From assembly GCA_003208885.1 (NCBI GenBank), contig QCUP01000005.1, positions 1 to 47,870 on the forward strand: 47,870 nucleotides of DNA, given 5' to 3'. The notes under the pieces are model-generated. The model was not told where the DNA came from, did not search any database, and worked only from the letters and a program-made list of their open reading frames with translations. This stretch comes from Prochlorococcus sp. AG-679-K21 (lineage in GTDB: Bacteria > Cyanobacteriota > Cyanobacteriia > PCC-6307 > Cyanobiaceae). The translations under genes and the position numbers were made by a program. This document shows positions 39,501-45,932 of this stretch, one piece after another (position 1 is the first letter of the stretch; each line of letters begins with the position of its first letter).

Positions 39501-39742
39501 ATATCAATTTCAGGAAAAATTTTTGTCAGTAAAGCTTCGGTATAATTTGTTATTGTCTTAAACTCATATAAAGCACTTATTTGATTACTTATTGTGATTT
39601 GGTCCCATAACCACTTCCCTAAAAAATAATTAGGAACAGCTAAATCTAGTTTTTCAGTTATGAATGGGGGGCTAACTATTAATTCTTTTGCTAAAAGCTC
39701 AGTAATAACTTCAATTCTGTTTGATTTATAAATATTAAGCAA
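36557..39742 (-). CDS. recC: RecC, exodeoxyribonuclease V gamma subunit
   Basis: The 1061-aa scaffold of RecBCD that splits the duplex and recognises Chi on the 3' strand. The N-terminus MLNIYKSNRIEVITELL aligns directly with E. coli RecC (MLRVYHSNRLDVL), which confirms the TTG start at 39742. The inactive helicase-like domains have degenerate motifs, as known for RecC (for example DIAIVSPQTSLIKPYLRYIF, KIIFLINMNSIYYPRL). The C-terminal part (KDFKLSELIYWFKTPQLYWL) is the inactive-nuclease-like domain. The sequence is far more divergent than RecB or RecD. It starts 17 nt after ycf54. Confidence 0.92.
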   Translation of the reverse strand: MLNIYKSNRIEVITELLAKELIVSPPFITEKLDLAVPNYFLGKWLWDQITISNQISALYEFKTITNYTEALLTKIFPEIDMGVWNFDSIKWAIVDSFEELDSYKESLPLSNWINKYLNNKKIIDGDIHNLSKKIAHNFIEYIVFRPEMIANWHKYELSSQNLFNNLNPNEYWQPILYKLLEKKMSEKPSCLYMIDIINNIKKLQNKKDIIPRQIYIISDNNLSRLHVSFYSKLAEFTKVNLYLLSAGDNLWNRINSLEGEVNFSSFESKFNLNSSNIEKIFGKFGANYQKLIEETSNIEDIKVTNNSIYIDPTFSFTSKKDIPLIYQIQKRLIDNAKNDFIINEKDESFIFRGHFNQLSQLEYVRNKIIEILESCDDVEFSDIAIVSPQTSLIKPYLRYIFNNELINGQKIPYFFLEENYEDSSNIYYFLLDIIDLANEKTTLEKIEYFLSKKANQNIFDFDIAEKDEIILILNEVGFHWGLDTNERLGDEKNTLEWCINRITLGLIYDKEFCLNNSKLKSFSPKNSSLDLNKWVKILLQLKQYINLLRGCFSYKEWVKRIKFILNNIKNFNENLNLDICEINRILNNYLISPISDQAIILNVFREILITCFNNLKYKNQFYINKILLSDIEKVRLIPRKIIFLINMNSIYYPRLSNNENINLLTKKFLLGDPSSFDREKYFFLELLISCRKQLIVSWVNNDKDNKILDISFPIKELINYFESFLTVKQRRSLIKYFDYEKQEVANPKNSYFLKSNYSLINKIDWEEKLFDSKDFKLSELIYWFKTPQLYWLNRNNISPKGIFMHHPDEEYISNLQKFKLVTKVIQKLEIDNYDIIDELKKLNIYEQFLENGIIAPRNSIFTKEKEIKNLLGSLAESLSREKKINRVYVKSNSNKEEYFISDNLVIELIHSKLSLKYLSEAWIKLLFISSLKKRITKTKVIFRKENQYKSEILQSPGQLQSKKILEEYINIFKNYSDKCLPLPPESTFKYVEAKMQLKNEKKAFSDRWTGNKTFTKGERDNSVIQMCFGNIKEGDFFFGNKEFDDLSFRLYGPLFEAFKNK

Positions 39743-39759
39743 TTTTCTTTTATTTTTTT

Positions 39760-40077
39760 TTATTCAACTTCAAGAGGGTCATTAATTTCGCTATTAGGGT
39801 ATTCAAATTCTCCTAAAGCAACAAATTCTAATCGAAGCTTTAAGAATGTAATAAATTTTTTATCCGTAGAGATAACTGCTGCTGGAGTATTTGGGATTTT
39901 TTTAGATAAATCTACAAAAGCTGAAGATTTCAAAAAAGATGGATTCTTTAAAAACCAAAAATCTATTTCCTTTTTGTTTTCTTTATAGTTTCGAATCCTT
40001 TCTTTTAAAATCTCATCAAGAGGTTCTTCAACTGTTAAAAATTTCTCACTTGCTGCAACGAAAAAATAAGTTGTCAT
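39760..40077 (-). CDS. ycf54: Ycf54, accessory factor of the Mg-protoporphyrin monomethyl ester cyclase
   Basis: 105 aa, the usual size. MTTYFFVAASEKFLTVEEPL at the start, then LKERIRNYKENKKEIDFWF, KIPNTPAAVISTDKKFITFLKLRLEFVALGEF and a PNSEINDPL tail match the Ycf54 family (DUF2488) of cyanobacteria and plastids. Ycf54 is needed for the aerobic cyclase AcsF to form the fifth ring of chlorophyll. It sits 8 nt behind pdxJ and 17 nt ahead of recC, so a photosynthesis gene leads into the recombination block. Confidence 0.93.
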   Translation of the reverse strand: MTTYFFVAASEKFLTVEEPLDEILKERIRNYKENKKEIDFWFLKNPSFLKSSAFVDLSKKIPNTPAAVISTDKKFITFLKLRLEFVALGEFEYPNSEINDPLEVE

Positions 40078-40085
40078 TTTAAAAA

Positions 40086-40802
40086 TTAATTTACTGAAAT
40101 TAGAGTCTTCATTTCGCGTACAGCTCTTTCTAGACCTACCGCTAAAGCCCTTGAAACAATACTATGTCCAATGTTTAACTCATTCATATTGTTAATTGAT
40201 GCAATCTTTTTTACATTTTGATAATTAAGCCCATGCCCTGCATTAACGACCAATCCAAGCTCAACGGCATAATACGAAGATTCAATAATTTTTTGAAGCT
40301 CTATATATTGATCTTGTCCTTTTAAATCAGCATATTTGCCAGTATGCAATTCGATAAAATCAAATCCTATTTCTCCTGAAGAATTAATCTGTTCATTTAC
40401 AGGATCTATAAATGCGCTTACTTCAATATTGGAACTTTTTAAACTATTAACATAGCTTTTAAGGTATTTCTCATTATTTTTGACATCTAACCCTCCCTCA
40501 GTGGTGATTTCTTTTCTTTTCTCTGGGACAATTGTTACGTAATCTGGAAGTAACTTTTTAGAAATTCTCAACATTTCTTCAGTCGCTGCCATCTCTAAAT
40601 TGAGTTTAGTTTTAATAGTATCTTTTAAAAGATATATATCTCTATCTTGTATATGCCTTCTATCTTCTCTTAAGTGAACTGTTATAGAATCAGCTCCGCC
40701 TAATTCGGCTAAAAACGCGAATTGAACAGGATCTGGTTCTACCGTCTGCCTAGCCTGTCTGACATTTGCAATATGATCTATATTTACTCCTAATGTTGCC
40801 AT
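40086..40802 (-). CDS. pdxJ: Pyridoxine 5'-phosphate synthase
   Basis: Condenses 1-deoxyxylulose-5-phosphate with 3-amino-2-oxopropyl phosphate in the DXP-dependent vitamin B6 pathway. About 238 aa. Motifs: LGVNIDHIANVRQARQTVEPDP at the N-terminus, ADSITVHLREDRRHIQD, ELHTGKYA and the phosphate-binding LGLVVNAGHGLNYQN and ELNIGHSIVSRA. I start at the ATG at 40802 (MATLGVNID), which matches the E. coli protein. A TTG at 40829 would add nine unconserved residues. It is the first gene of the pdxJ-ycf54-rec block and divergent from plsC. Confidence 0.95.
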   Translation of the reverse strand: MATLGVNIDHIANVRQARQTVEPDPVQFAFLAELGGADSITVHLREDRRHIQDRDIYLLKDTIKTKLNLEMAATEEMLRISKKLLPDYVTIVPEKRKEITTEGGLDVKNNEKYLKSYVNSLKSSNIEVSAFIDPVNEQINSSGEIGFDFIELHTGKYADLKGQDQYIELQKIIESSYYAVELGLVVNAGHGLNYQNVKKIASINNMNELNIGHSIVSRALAVGLERAVREMKTLISVN

Positions 40803-40895
40803 AAATTTATAACTCTTTGTTTTAGACAATTTAGTAACCGCCCAATTCTAGCTAATAAAAAATTACAAACGTATAGTTTATTAATATAAAGTATA

Positions 40896-41576
40896 TTGAA
40901 TTTGAAAAATAAGACTATTAATATCTGGCGTGAAATTAACCCAATTTTGGGTCCAATCGCAATGTTTATAACTCAAGATATCGTTATGAAAATATTTTTT
41001 AAAGAGAGGAAAATAATTAATAATAAATTTCTTATCCCAAATAATACCTCAGTTATTTTAGCTCCAACACATAGATCGAGATGGGATGGGTTAATCCTTA
41101 CTATGGCAATGGGAAGGAGAGTAACCAAAAATGATTGTAGATTCATGGTTACTAAATCCGAGATGAGAGGTATACAAGGTTGGTTTTTAAAAAGACTTGG
41201 TTGTTTTTCAATAAATCAAAAATCTCCTTCTCTTACTATCTTGCGGTATGCTATAGATCTAATAGTCAAAAAAAAACAGTTAGTTGTTTTTCCAGAAGGG
41301 AAAATTAATAAATATGGAAACAAAGTAGTACTAAAAGAAGGACTCTTTAGATTAGCTAGATTAGCTATTAAAAAAACAAACTTTATAACTATAGTTCCTA
41401 TTGGTATAGCTTATAGCGAGGCATCTCCAAAGTTTAGAAGTAAAGTTTCTCTATGTTTTGGAGAGCCTTTAATCATTAATAACCATATAAATATGTCAAT
41501 AAATGAGTTTAATAAAATATTGAACGAAAAAATGAGAAGCGCAGAAAAAGAAGCATTAAAAATTGTCGGTCGATGA
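40896..41576 (+). CDS. plsC: 1-acyl-sn-glycerol-3-phosphate acyltransferase
   Basis: Acylates lysophosphatidic acid to phosphatidic acid, which CdsA (12.7 kb) then activates. 226 aa. The HX4D acyltransferase motif is THRSRWDG, followed by FMVTKSEMRG, GWFLKRLGCFSI and the glycerol-phosphate-binding VVFPEGKIN, then TIVPIGIAYSE. One amphipathic N-terminal helix may hold it to the membrane. The start is TTG at 40896 (MNLKNKTIN); the next Met (IAMFITQDI) is later and would still keep the HX4D motif. It heads a plus-strand run with the next three genes. Confidence 0.9.
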   Translation: MNLKNKTINIWREINPILGPIAMFITQDIVMKIFFKERKIINNKFLIPNNTSVILAPTHRSRWDGLILTMAMGRRVTKNDCRFMVTKSEMRGIQGWFLKRLGCFSINQKSPSLTILRYAIDLIVKKKQLVVFPEGKINKYGNKVVLKEGLFRLARLAIKKTNFITIVPIGIAYSEASPKFRSKVSLCFGEPLIINNHINMSINEFNKILNEKMRSAEKEALKIVGR

Positions 41577-41617
41577 AGCCATAATCAGTTATTATTGGAA
41601 TTAGAAATTAGGAAAAC

Positions 41618-42136
41618 ATGCAATTTTTAAAATTAATTTCAGTTATTTTTATATTTTTGGGAATATTTTCACCTACAAGTATTGTTTATGCAGATGGTGA
41701 TGATCCAAATAATTATAAAGTCCTTTCAAATACTAATAAAAAGCTCTCAATTGCTAATATACAAGCCTTCTTAATAGAAGGTGATACCCTAATAAAAGCT
41801 GGTGAGTTTGATCAAGCTAAAGAATCATTTGACAAAGCAAGAACTTTAGCGAAACAACTAGCAGGATTTTACGGGGATTTAAATGGTTCTTTTAGAGGCT
41901 TAGATGCCAGGATCCCAAAAGAGATGGCAGAAAAAGGTAAGAAATCATTACAAATTTGGGCAGAATCAAATGCAAGATTAGTAGCGGTATATAAAAGGAA
42001 AAATCAACCCGAAGTCGCTGTTCCTTTACTTGTAGAAATAATCAGGTTAATGTCGCCTACAAGCCCAGAAGGCAAGGAAGCTTACAAAAATTTGGTTCAA
42101 CTTGGATTTGTTGAAACACCCTACAGGGGATTATAG
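41618..42136 (+). CDS. Secreted helical (TPR-like) protein of unknown function
   Basis: 172 aa. A signal peptide is clear: MQFLKLISVIFIFLGIFS, then probable cleavage after YADG, giving a periplasmic or lumenal protein. The mature part is mostly helical, with a TPR-like pair (NIQAFLIEGDTLIKAGEFDQ AKESFDKA and AEKGKKSLQIWAESNARLVAVYKR) and PEVAVPLLVEIIRLMSPTSP. A good Shine-Dalgarno, AGGA, lies 4 nt from the ATG at 41618, unusual in this window. The family is conserved in cyanobacteria by its look, but its job is unknown. It is 41 nt behind plsC and 9 nt before bolA. Confidence 0.75.
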   Translation: MQFLKLISVIFIFLGIFSPTSIVYADGDDPNNYKVLSNTNKKLSIANIQAFLIEGDTLIKAGEFDQAKESFDKARTLAKQLAGFYGDLNGSFRGLDARIPKEMAEKGKKSLQIWAESNARLVAVYKRKNQPEVAVPLLVEIIRLMSPTSPEGKEAYKNLVQLGFVETPYRGL

Positions 42137-42145
42137 AATTCAATA

Positions 42146-42376
42146 ATGGCTAATAGAAGTAAAGTAATTAACTTAATAAAGCAAAAAATAGTTAATTCTG
42201 AAGTTTATGTTGAGAATCTAAAAGGAGATGATCATTTGCAAGTAACTGTAATTTCATCAGAATTTAATGGATTATCATTAGTTAAGCAACACCAGCTAGT
42301 CTATTCTGCACTAAAAGAAGAATTAGCTTCAGAGGCTATCCATGCGTTAGCACTCAAAACAGAAACTCCTAATTAA
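42146..42376 (+). CDS. bolA: BolA family protein
   Basis: A 76-aa BolA-like protein (KVINLIKQKIVNSEVYVENL, DHLQVTVISSEFNGLSLVKQHQLVYSALKEEL, IHALALKTETP). The conserved His in VKQHQLVY is the [2Fe-2S]-binding residue when BolA pairs with a CGFS glutaredoxin. That partner is encoded 3 nt downstream. The pair probably senses or traffics iron-sulfur clusters in the cytosol. Confidence 0.93.
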   Translation: MANRSKVINLIKQKIVNSEVYVENLKGDDHLQVTVISSEFNGLSLVKQHQLVYSALKEELASEAIHALALKTETPN

Positions 42377-42379
42377 ACT

Positions 42380-42703
42380 ATGGAAACCCTTACTAAAAAT
42401 AAAATTCAAAACCTTATCGACTCTAATCCAGTTATGGTTTTTATGAAAGGTACAAAATTAATGCCTCAATGTGGCTTTTCAAATAATGTTGTCCAAATTC
42501 TTAATTCACTTGGAGTAGCATTTAATACTTTTGACGTCTTAAGTGATTTTGAAATAAGAGAAGGTATTAAAGAGTATTCGGAATGGCCAACAATTCCACA
42601 AGTTTATTTGAAAGGAGAATTCTTAGGCGGTTCAGATATTCTTATCGAGATGTACAATTCAGGTACATTGAAAGAAAAAATCGAAATTGCATTAGCGTCT
42701 TAA
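42380..42703 (+). CDS. grxD: Monothiol glutaredoxin, CGFS type (Grx4/GrxD)
   Basis: A 107-aa single-domain glutaredoxin. The active site is [10 protein letters not shown], glutathione-binding residues are in [33 protein letters not shown] is the cis-Pro and GG region. CGFS glutaredoxins bind a bridging [2Fe-2S] cluster with glutathione and hand it to other proteins, alone or with BolA. It starts with ATG at 42380, 3 nt after bolA, so both proteins are made from one mRNA, which supports a heterodimer. Confidence 0.95.
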   Translation: METLTKNKIQNLIDSNPVMVFMKGTKLMPQCGFSNNVVQILNSLGVAFNTFDVLSDFEIREGIKEYSEWPTIPQVYLKGEFLGGSDILIEMYNSGTLKEKIEIALAS

Positions 42704-42752
42704 AATATTTACTAAGTATAAATACTAAATTTAGTTAATAAAAATTAATATT

Positions 42753-43022
42753 TTAAATCTTTTTTTTATCAAAAAAACCTTTGTTTTCATCGCCATCTGG
42801 ATTTATAAAACTGGATGGATCTAATATCCATCTTTCAATTAATCTTTCTAATTTCTCTTGATCTTTTGGCTCTAAACTATTGCAATTCCTTAAGGCTTGG
42901 AGATAACCATCACTATACAATTTCAAGTCTGAAGGAGTATGAAATCTAGTAACTAGGTCTTGGCAACTATCGCAAATTGATTGAAAATGGCGAATTGCTA
43001 ATGGATTTTCAAATGATGTCAT
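42753..43022 (-). CDS. Small conserved cyanobacterial protein of unknown function
   Basis: 89 aa, soluble, mostly helical (AIRHFQSICDSCQDLVTRF, DLKLYSDGYLQALRNCN, KDQEKLERLIERWIL) with a charged disordered tail. The pattern 'IRHFQ...L..Y..GYL.ALR....I/LEP...LER....L.DPS.F' looks like the cyanobacterial DUF6761 family, though this is from memory. Three Cys are present but not in a metal motif. It is divergent from the OmpR-type regulator across 86 bases, so the two could share control sequences, including the palindrome CCTTATTAAGG near 43061-43071. Confidence 0.75.
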   Translation of the reverse strand: MTSFENPLAIRHFQSICDSCQDLVTRFHTPSDLKLYSDGYLQALRNCNSLEPKDQEKLERLIERWILDPSSFINPDGDENKGFFDKKKI

Positions 43023-43108
43023 AATTTGATAGATTCTGATTTTTATTTAGCATTTGTTATACCTTATTAAGGATGATTAAAAATTGCCCGGCCAAACAGT
43101 AATTAAGA

Positions 43109-43846
43109 ATGCAATCAACTGAGCAAATCTTAGCTTCAGCTCCTGGCAGCTCCCAATTGCCTTCGACCTCTCAAACACCTTCGAGAGTTCTTGTTGTTGA
43201 ACCTCACCCCACACTAAGAACAGTCTTAGTACAAAGACTTCGTCAAGACGGTCATTTAGCTGCCGCTGTAGGATCAGCAATAGAAGCTGTTGACTTATGC
43301 AGAGAACAGTCTCCTGACTTGCTTGTCAGTGCTGAGATATTAGAACAAAACACCGCAATGAGGTTAGCTCAACAACTGGGTTGCTCAGTTATTGTTCTAA
43401 CAGCGAGATCTGGAGTAGAAGCATTAGTAAGCTTATTAGATGAAGGTGCTGATGATGTTCTAAGAAAACCTTTTGGATTAGAGGAGTTAGCCGCAAGATG
43501 CAGAACTCTATTAAAGAGAGGTCGTATAGGTTTACAGGAGAAAGTGGCAGTAGGGCCTTTAGAGGTTCATTTACTTTTAAGGCAAGTCACCCTAAGCGAA
43601 AAGCCCGTAGAATTAAGTCCTAGAGAGTTTGCATTGCTTTGTGCTTTACTTATGCCTCCAGGCATGGTTAGAAGTCGCCAAGAGCTTCTAAGATTAGCAT
43701 GGCCGCCATTCAGTGGAGGACCAAGATCTGTAGACACTCAAGTTCTGACATTGCGTAGAAAATTAGAACAAGCAGGATTAGGAGAAGGAGGAGGTATTAC
43801 TACTGTTCGACAGCAAGGATATAGATTTAGTATTGATAATATTTAA
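43109..43846 (+). CDS. Atypical OmpR-family response regulator, phosphoacceptor Asp missing
   Basis: 245 aa. A Ser/Pro/Thr-rich disordered head (1-25), a receiver-like domain (about 26-137) and a winged-helix DNA-binding domain (about 148-245; ELSPREFALLCALL, RSVDTQVLTLRRKLE, ITTVRQQGYRF). The receiver lacks the acidic pair (EP at 31-32 in place of DD) and the phosphoacceptor (PDLLVSAEIL, Ala75 where Asp belongs), while the switch Thr98 and Lys120 are kept. It therefore cannot be phosphorylated in the normal way and is not RpaA or RpaB. Its base composition is clearly richer in GC than its neighbours. An in-frame stop upstream fixes the ATG at 43109. It resembles phosphorylation-independent regulators such as NblR in principle, without a clear orthology. 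Confidence 0.88.
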   Translation: MQSTEQILASAPGSSQLPSTSQTPSRVLVVEPHPTLRTVLVQRLRQDGHLAAAVGSAIEAVDLCREQSPDLLVSAEILEQNTAMRLAQQLGCSVIVLTARSGVEALVSLLDEGADDVLRKPFGLEELAARCRTLLKRGRIGLQEKVAVGPLEVHLLLRQVTLSEKPVELSPREFALLCALLMPPGMVRSRQELLRLAWPPFSGGPRSVDTQVLTLRRKLEQAGLGEGGGITTVRQQGYRFSIDNI

Positions 43847-44349
43847 ATTGTAAAAGCTATTATTTCACCAATAATCATTAATATAGATAAGTAAGTAAGT
43901 AATTTATATGTCCATAAAGGTGAAATATATGATATTTGATCGACATTTAATTTTGTCTTTTCCTCAACTAAAGATATCAACCTTTCGAAATTTTCAACCC
44001 TTTGTGGAACAAGAAAACTTTCATTTTTATAACTAATAAAATAATTAACATTACTTCCCTGGCTGGTTGGCAAAGATTTAATTAGCTTAATATCCTTCCA
44101 AAAAATTTCCCAATTTTTTTTACCAAGGATTTTAGAAATAAAGCTTGTTTTATAAGAAATTTTTTCATCACAGGTATCCACATGATCATTGGTAATATTG
44201 ATAATCAATAGTAACCCGAAGACAAACGTAATTATTGAGAATATTTTTAATTTTTCACTTGAAATATACGGGATAGGAAGTGTAAGTGCTAAATATAATG
44301 AAATTAGAGAACTCTTAACAAAAAAAAGAGTTTTGAACTTTTCTATCAT
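43843..44349 (-). CDS. Membrane protein of unknown function
   Basis: 168 aa. Two adjacent N-terminal membrane helices (SLISLYLALTLPIPYI, IFSIITFVFGLLLIINI), a cytosolic or lumenal beta-rich middle (DEKISYKTSFI, WEIFWKDIKLIKSLP, NYFISYKNESFLVPQRV) that could be a PH-like domain, and one C-terminal helix (LLTYLSILMIIGEIIAF). No enzyme motif is visible. It is last in the psbY-trmFO-crtH run, 14 nt after crtH. Its stop overlaps the stop of the regulator gene by 4 nt, convergently. Confidence 0.72.
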   Translation of the reverse strand: MIEKFKTLFFVKSSLISLYLALTLPIPYISSEKLKIFSIITFVFGLLLIINITNDHVDTCDEKISYKTSFISKILGKKNWEIFWKDIKLIKSLPTSQGSNVNYFISYKNESFLVPQRVENFERLISLVEEKTKLNVDQISYISPLWTYKLLTYLSILMIIGEIIAFTI

Positions 44350-44363
44350 CTGATTGATCTTTT

Positions 44364-45908
44364 TTAGTCTGGTAAATTTAAACTATTAATATTTAACTTT
44401 GATCCTATTTTATGAGCGCAAGCATAACCACTAAAAGCAACTGCATTAAGACCTTGTCCTGGAAAACATGAATCTCCCACGCAATAAAGGTTTTTTATTT
44501 TTGTAGTATTGAAAGGCATAGGAAGTAGTCCAAGCAATTTTTTATTAGGAATTGGTCCATAACTGCCTTCGAATCTTCCAAGAAATTTTCTATGAGTTCT
44601 TGGAGTACCTATCTCTCTATGATCAATATTTTGATCTAAGTTAGGAATTACTTTAGAAATTTTTTCTATAAGTAATGAATAATAAACTTGCTTCTTTTTA
44701 AGATAATCTTCTCGTGAGAGGTTTTCCCATTCTTCGATTGATGAAGGAGTAAATGCATGGATAATATGTTTACCTTCTGGAGCCAAGGAAGGATCCAGTA
44801 ATGTAGGTATAGAGATGAAAATTACCCCTTTTTCATTTTCTAATTCATCCCAATTCTCAACAATTATATGATGACAATTAAAGTCTTTATTTATTAAATC
44901 TTTTGTAACCCCAAGATGAATTGAGACGAAAGATGGTGAAGGCTTATAAGTTTTCGACCAATTATTTTCACTTTTTGGTACTTGATCATTTTTAATTAAT
45001 CCTTTTTTAAGATTATTAAGCCCAAAAGTATCCCATCTTGTGGCATTGGATACAACAATATTCGAGTAAATTTCTTCTCCATTTAATAGCTTTACTCCTA
45101 CTGCCTTTCCTTCTTGTAATAGTATTTCAGTTACATTGGCTTTGTAACGTATTTTACTTCCAAGTCTTTCCAATCCAGAGACTAATTTCTCTGCAATCTT
45201 GCCAACTCCACCTTTTGGATAGTTTATTCCTCCAGCATGTCTATCAGTAAAAACCATTCCAGCATTGATCATAGGAGTTTTAAGAGCTGGCATTACTGAC
45301 CAACAAAAACACTCGATATCTATAAATTTTAGAAGTTCAGGATCCTTAATAAACTTTCTTGCAACATCTCCTGCATTTATTGGCAGCCATCTAGCCAAGC
45401 CTAAGCAGGATAATGGCGCCTTAAAGAATACCTTAAAAAGATAACTAGGATCCTCTATTGATAAAAGAGGCATAGAATCTAAGCAATTAAAAACCTTTTC
45501 GCAGGTTCCATAAAATTTCTTTATTCCCTCTTTTTCCTTTGGGAACCTAGTTGATAATTTACTAATAAATTTTTTATAACTTTTATCGACAGAAATGATA
45601 AAGTTATTTGGAAGATGATACTCAAGTTGAACAGGATCAGGAATAGTTTCACATTTCTCATTTACATCTTTCAAAGCACGTGTCAATAAATTTGTATAAC
45701 CTTTCTCTCCAAAACCAAAAATCATTGATGCCCCAACATCAAAAGTATATCCCTTTCTTTTAAAAGAACCTCCGCTTCCCCCTGGAATAATATATTTTTC
45801 AAGAACTAGTACTTTGGCCCCCTTAGAAGCTAATTGCGATGCTGTTACTAAACCTCCTATTCCTGAGCCAATAATGATTGCATCAAAATTTTCTTTATTT
45901 GACTTCAT
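44364..45908 (-). CDS. crtH: Carotenoid (prolycopene) isomerase
   Basis: Isomerises tetra-cis-lycopene to all-trans-lycopene in the plant/cyanobacterial carotenoid pathway. A 514-aa FAD protein: dinucleotide-binding IIGSGIGGLVTASQLASKGA with VLEKYIIPGGSGGSF, GYTFDVGASMIFGFG, and the C-terminal FAD-contact CVGDSCFPGQGLNAVAFSGY. Length and motifs match CrtISO/CrtH rather than the shorter bacterial CrtI type. It starts with ATG at 45908, 24 nt after trmFO. Prochlorococcus needs it for zeaxanthin and alpha/beta-carotene. Confidence 0.92.
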   Translation of the reverse strand: MKSNKENFDAIIIGSGIGGLVTASQLASKGAKVLVLEKYIIPGGSGGSFKRKGYTFDVGASMIFGFGEKGYTNLLTRALKDVNEKCETIPDPVQLEYHLPNNFIISVDKSYKKFISKLSTRFPKEKEGIKKFYGTCEKVFNCLDSMPLLSIEDPSYLFKVFFKAPLSCLGLARWLPINAGDVARKFIKDPELLKFIDIECFCWSVMPALKTPMINAGMVFTDRHAGGINYPKGGVGKIAEKLVSGLERLGSKIRYKANVTEILLQEGKAVGVKLLNGEEIYSNIVVSNATRWDTFGLNNLKKGLIKNDQVPKSENNWSKTYKPSPSFVSIHLGVTKDLINKDFNCHHIIVENWDELENEKGVIFISIPTLLDPSLAPEGKHIIHAFTPSSIEEWENLSREDYLKKKQVYYSLLIEKISKVIPNLDQNIDHREIGTPRTHRKFLGRFEGSYGPIPNKKLLGLLPMPFNTTKIKNLYCVGDSCFPGQGLNAVAFSGYACAHKIGSKLNINSLNLPD

Positions 45909-45932
45909 TTTTAATTTCCCGAATAATTCATT

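Noticed and set aside
42702-42756. TAAAATATT...AATATTTTA inverted repeat between grx and the convergent 89-aa gene
   Set aside because: Almost pure A/T, long irregular loop, no discrete T-run; not enough to call a terminator.
43061-43071. CCTTATTAAGG palindrome upstream of the OmpR-type regulator
   Set aside because: Only 5-bp arms; noted as a possible shared control site but too short to claim as an operator.
43109-43846. Identification of the regulator as RpaA, the partner of SasA
   Set aside because: RpaA needs a phosphoacceptor Asp; this protein has Ala there and an unrelated N-terminal head.
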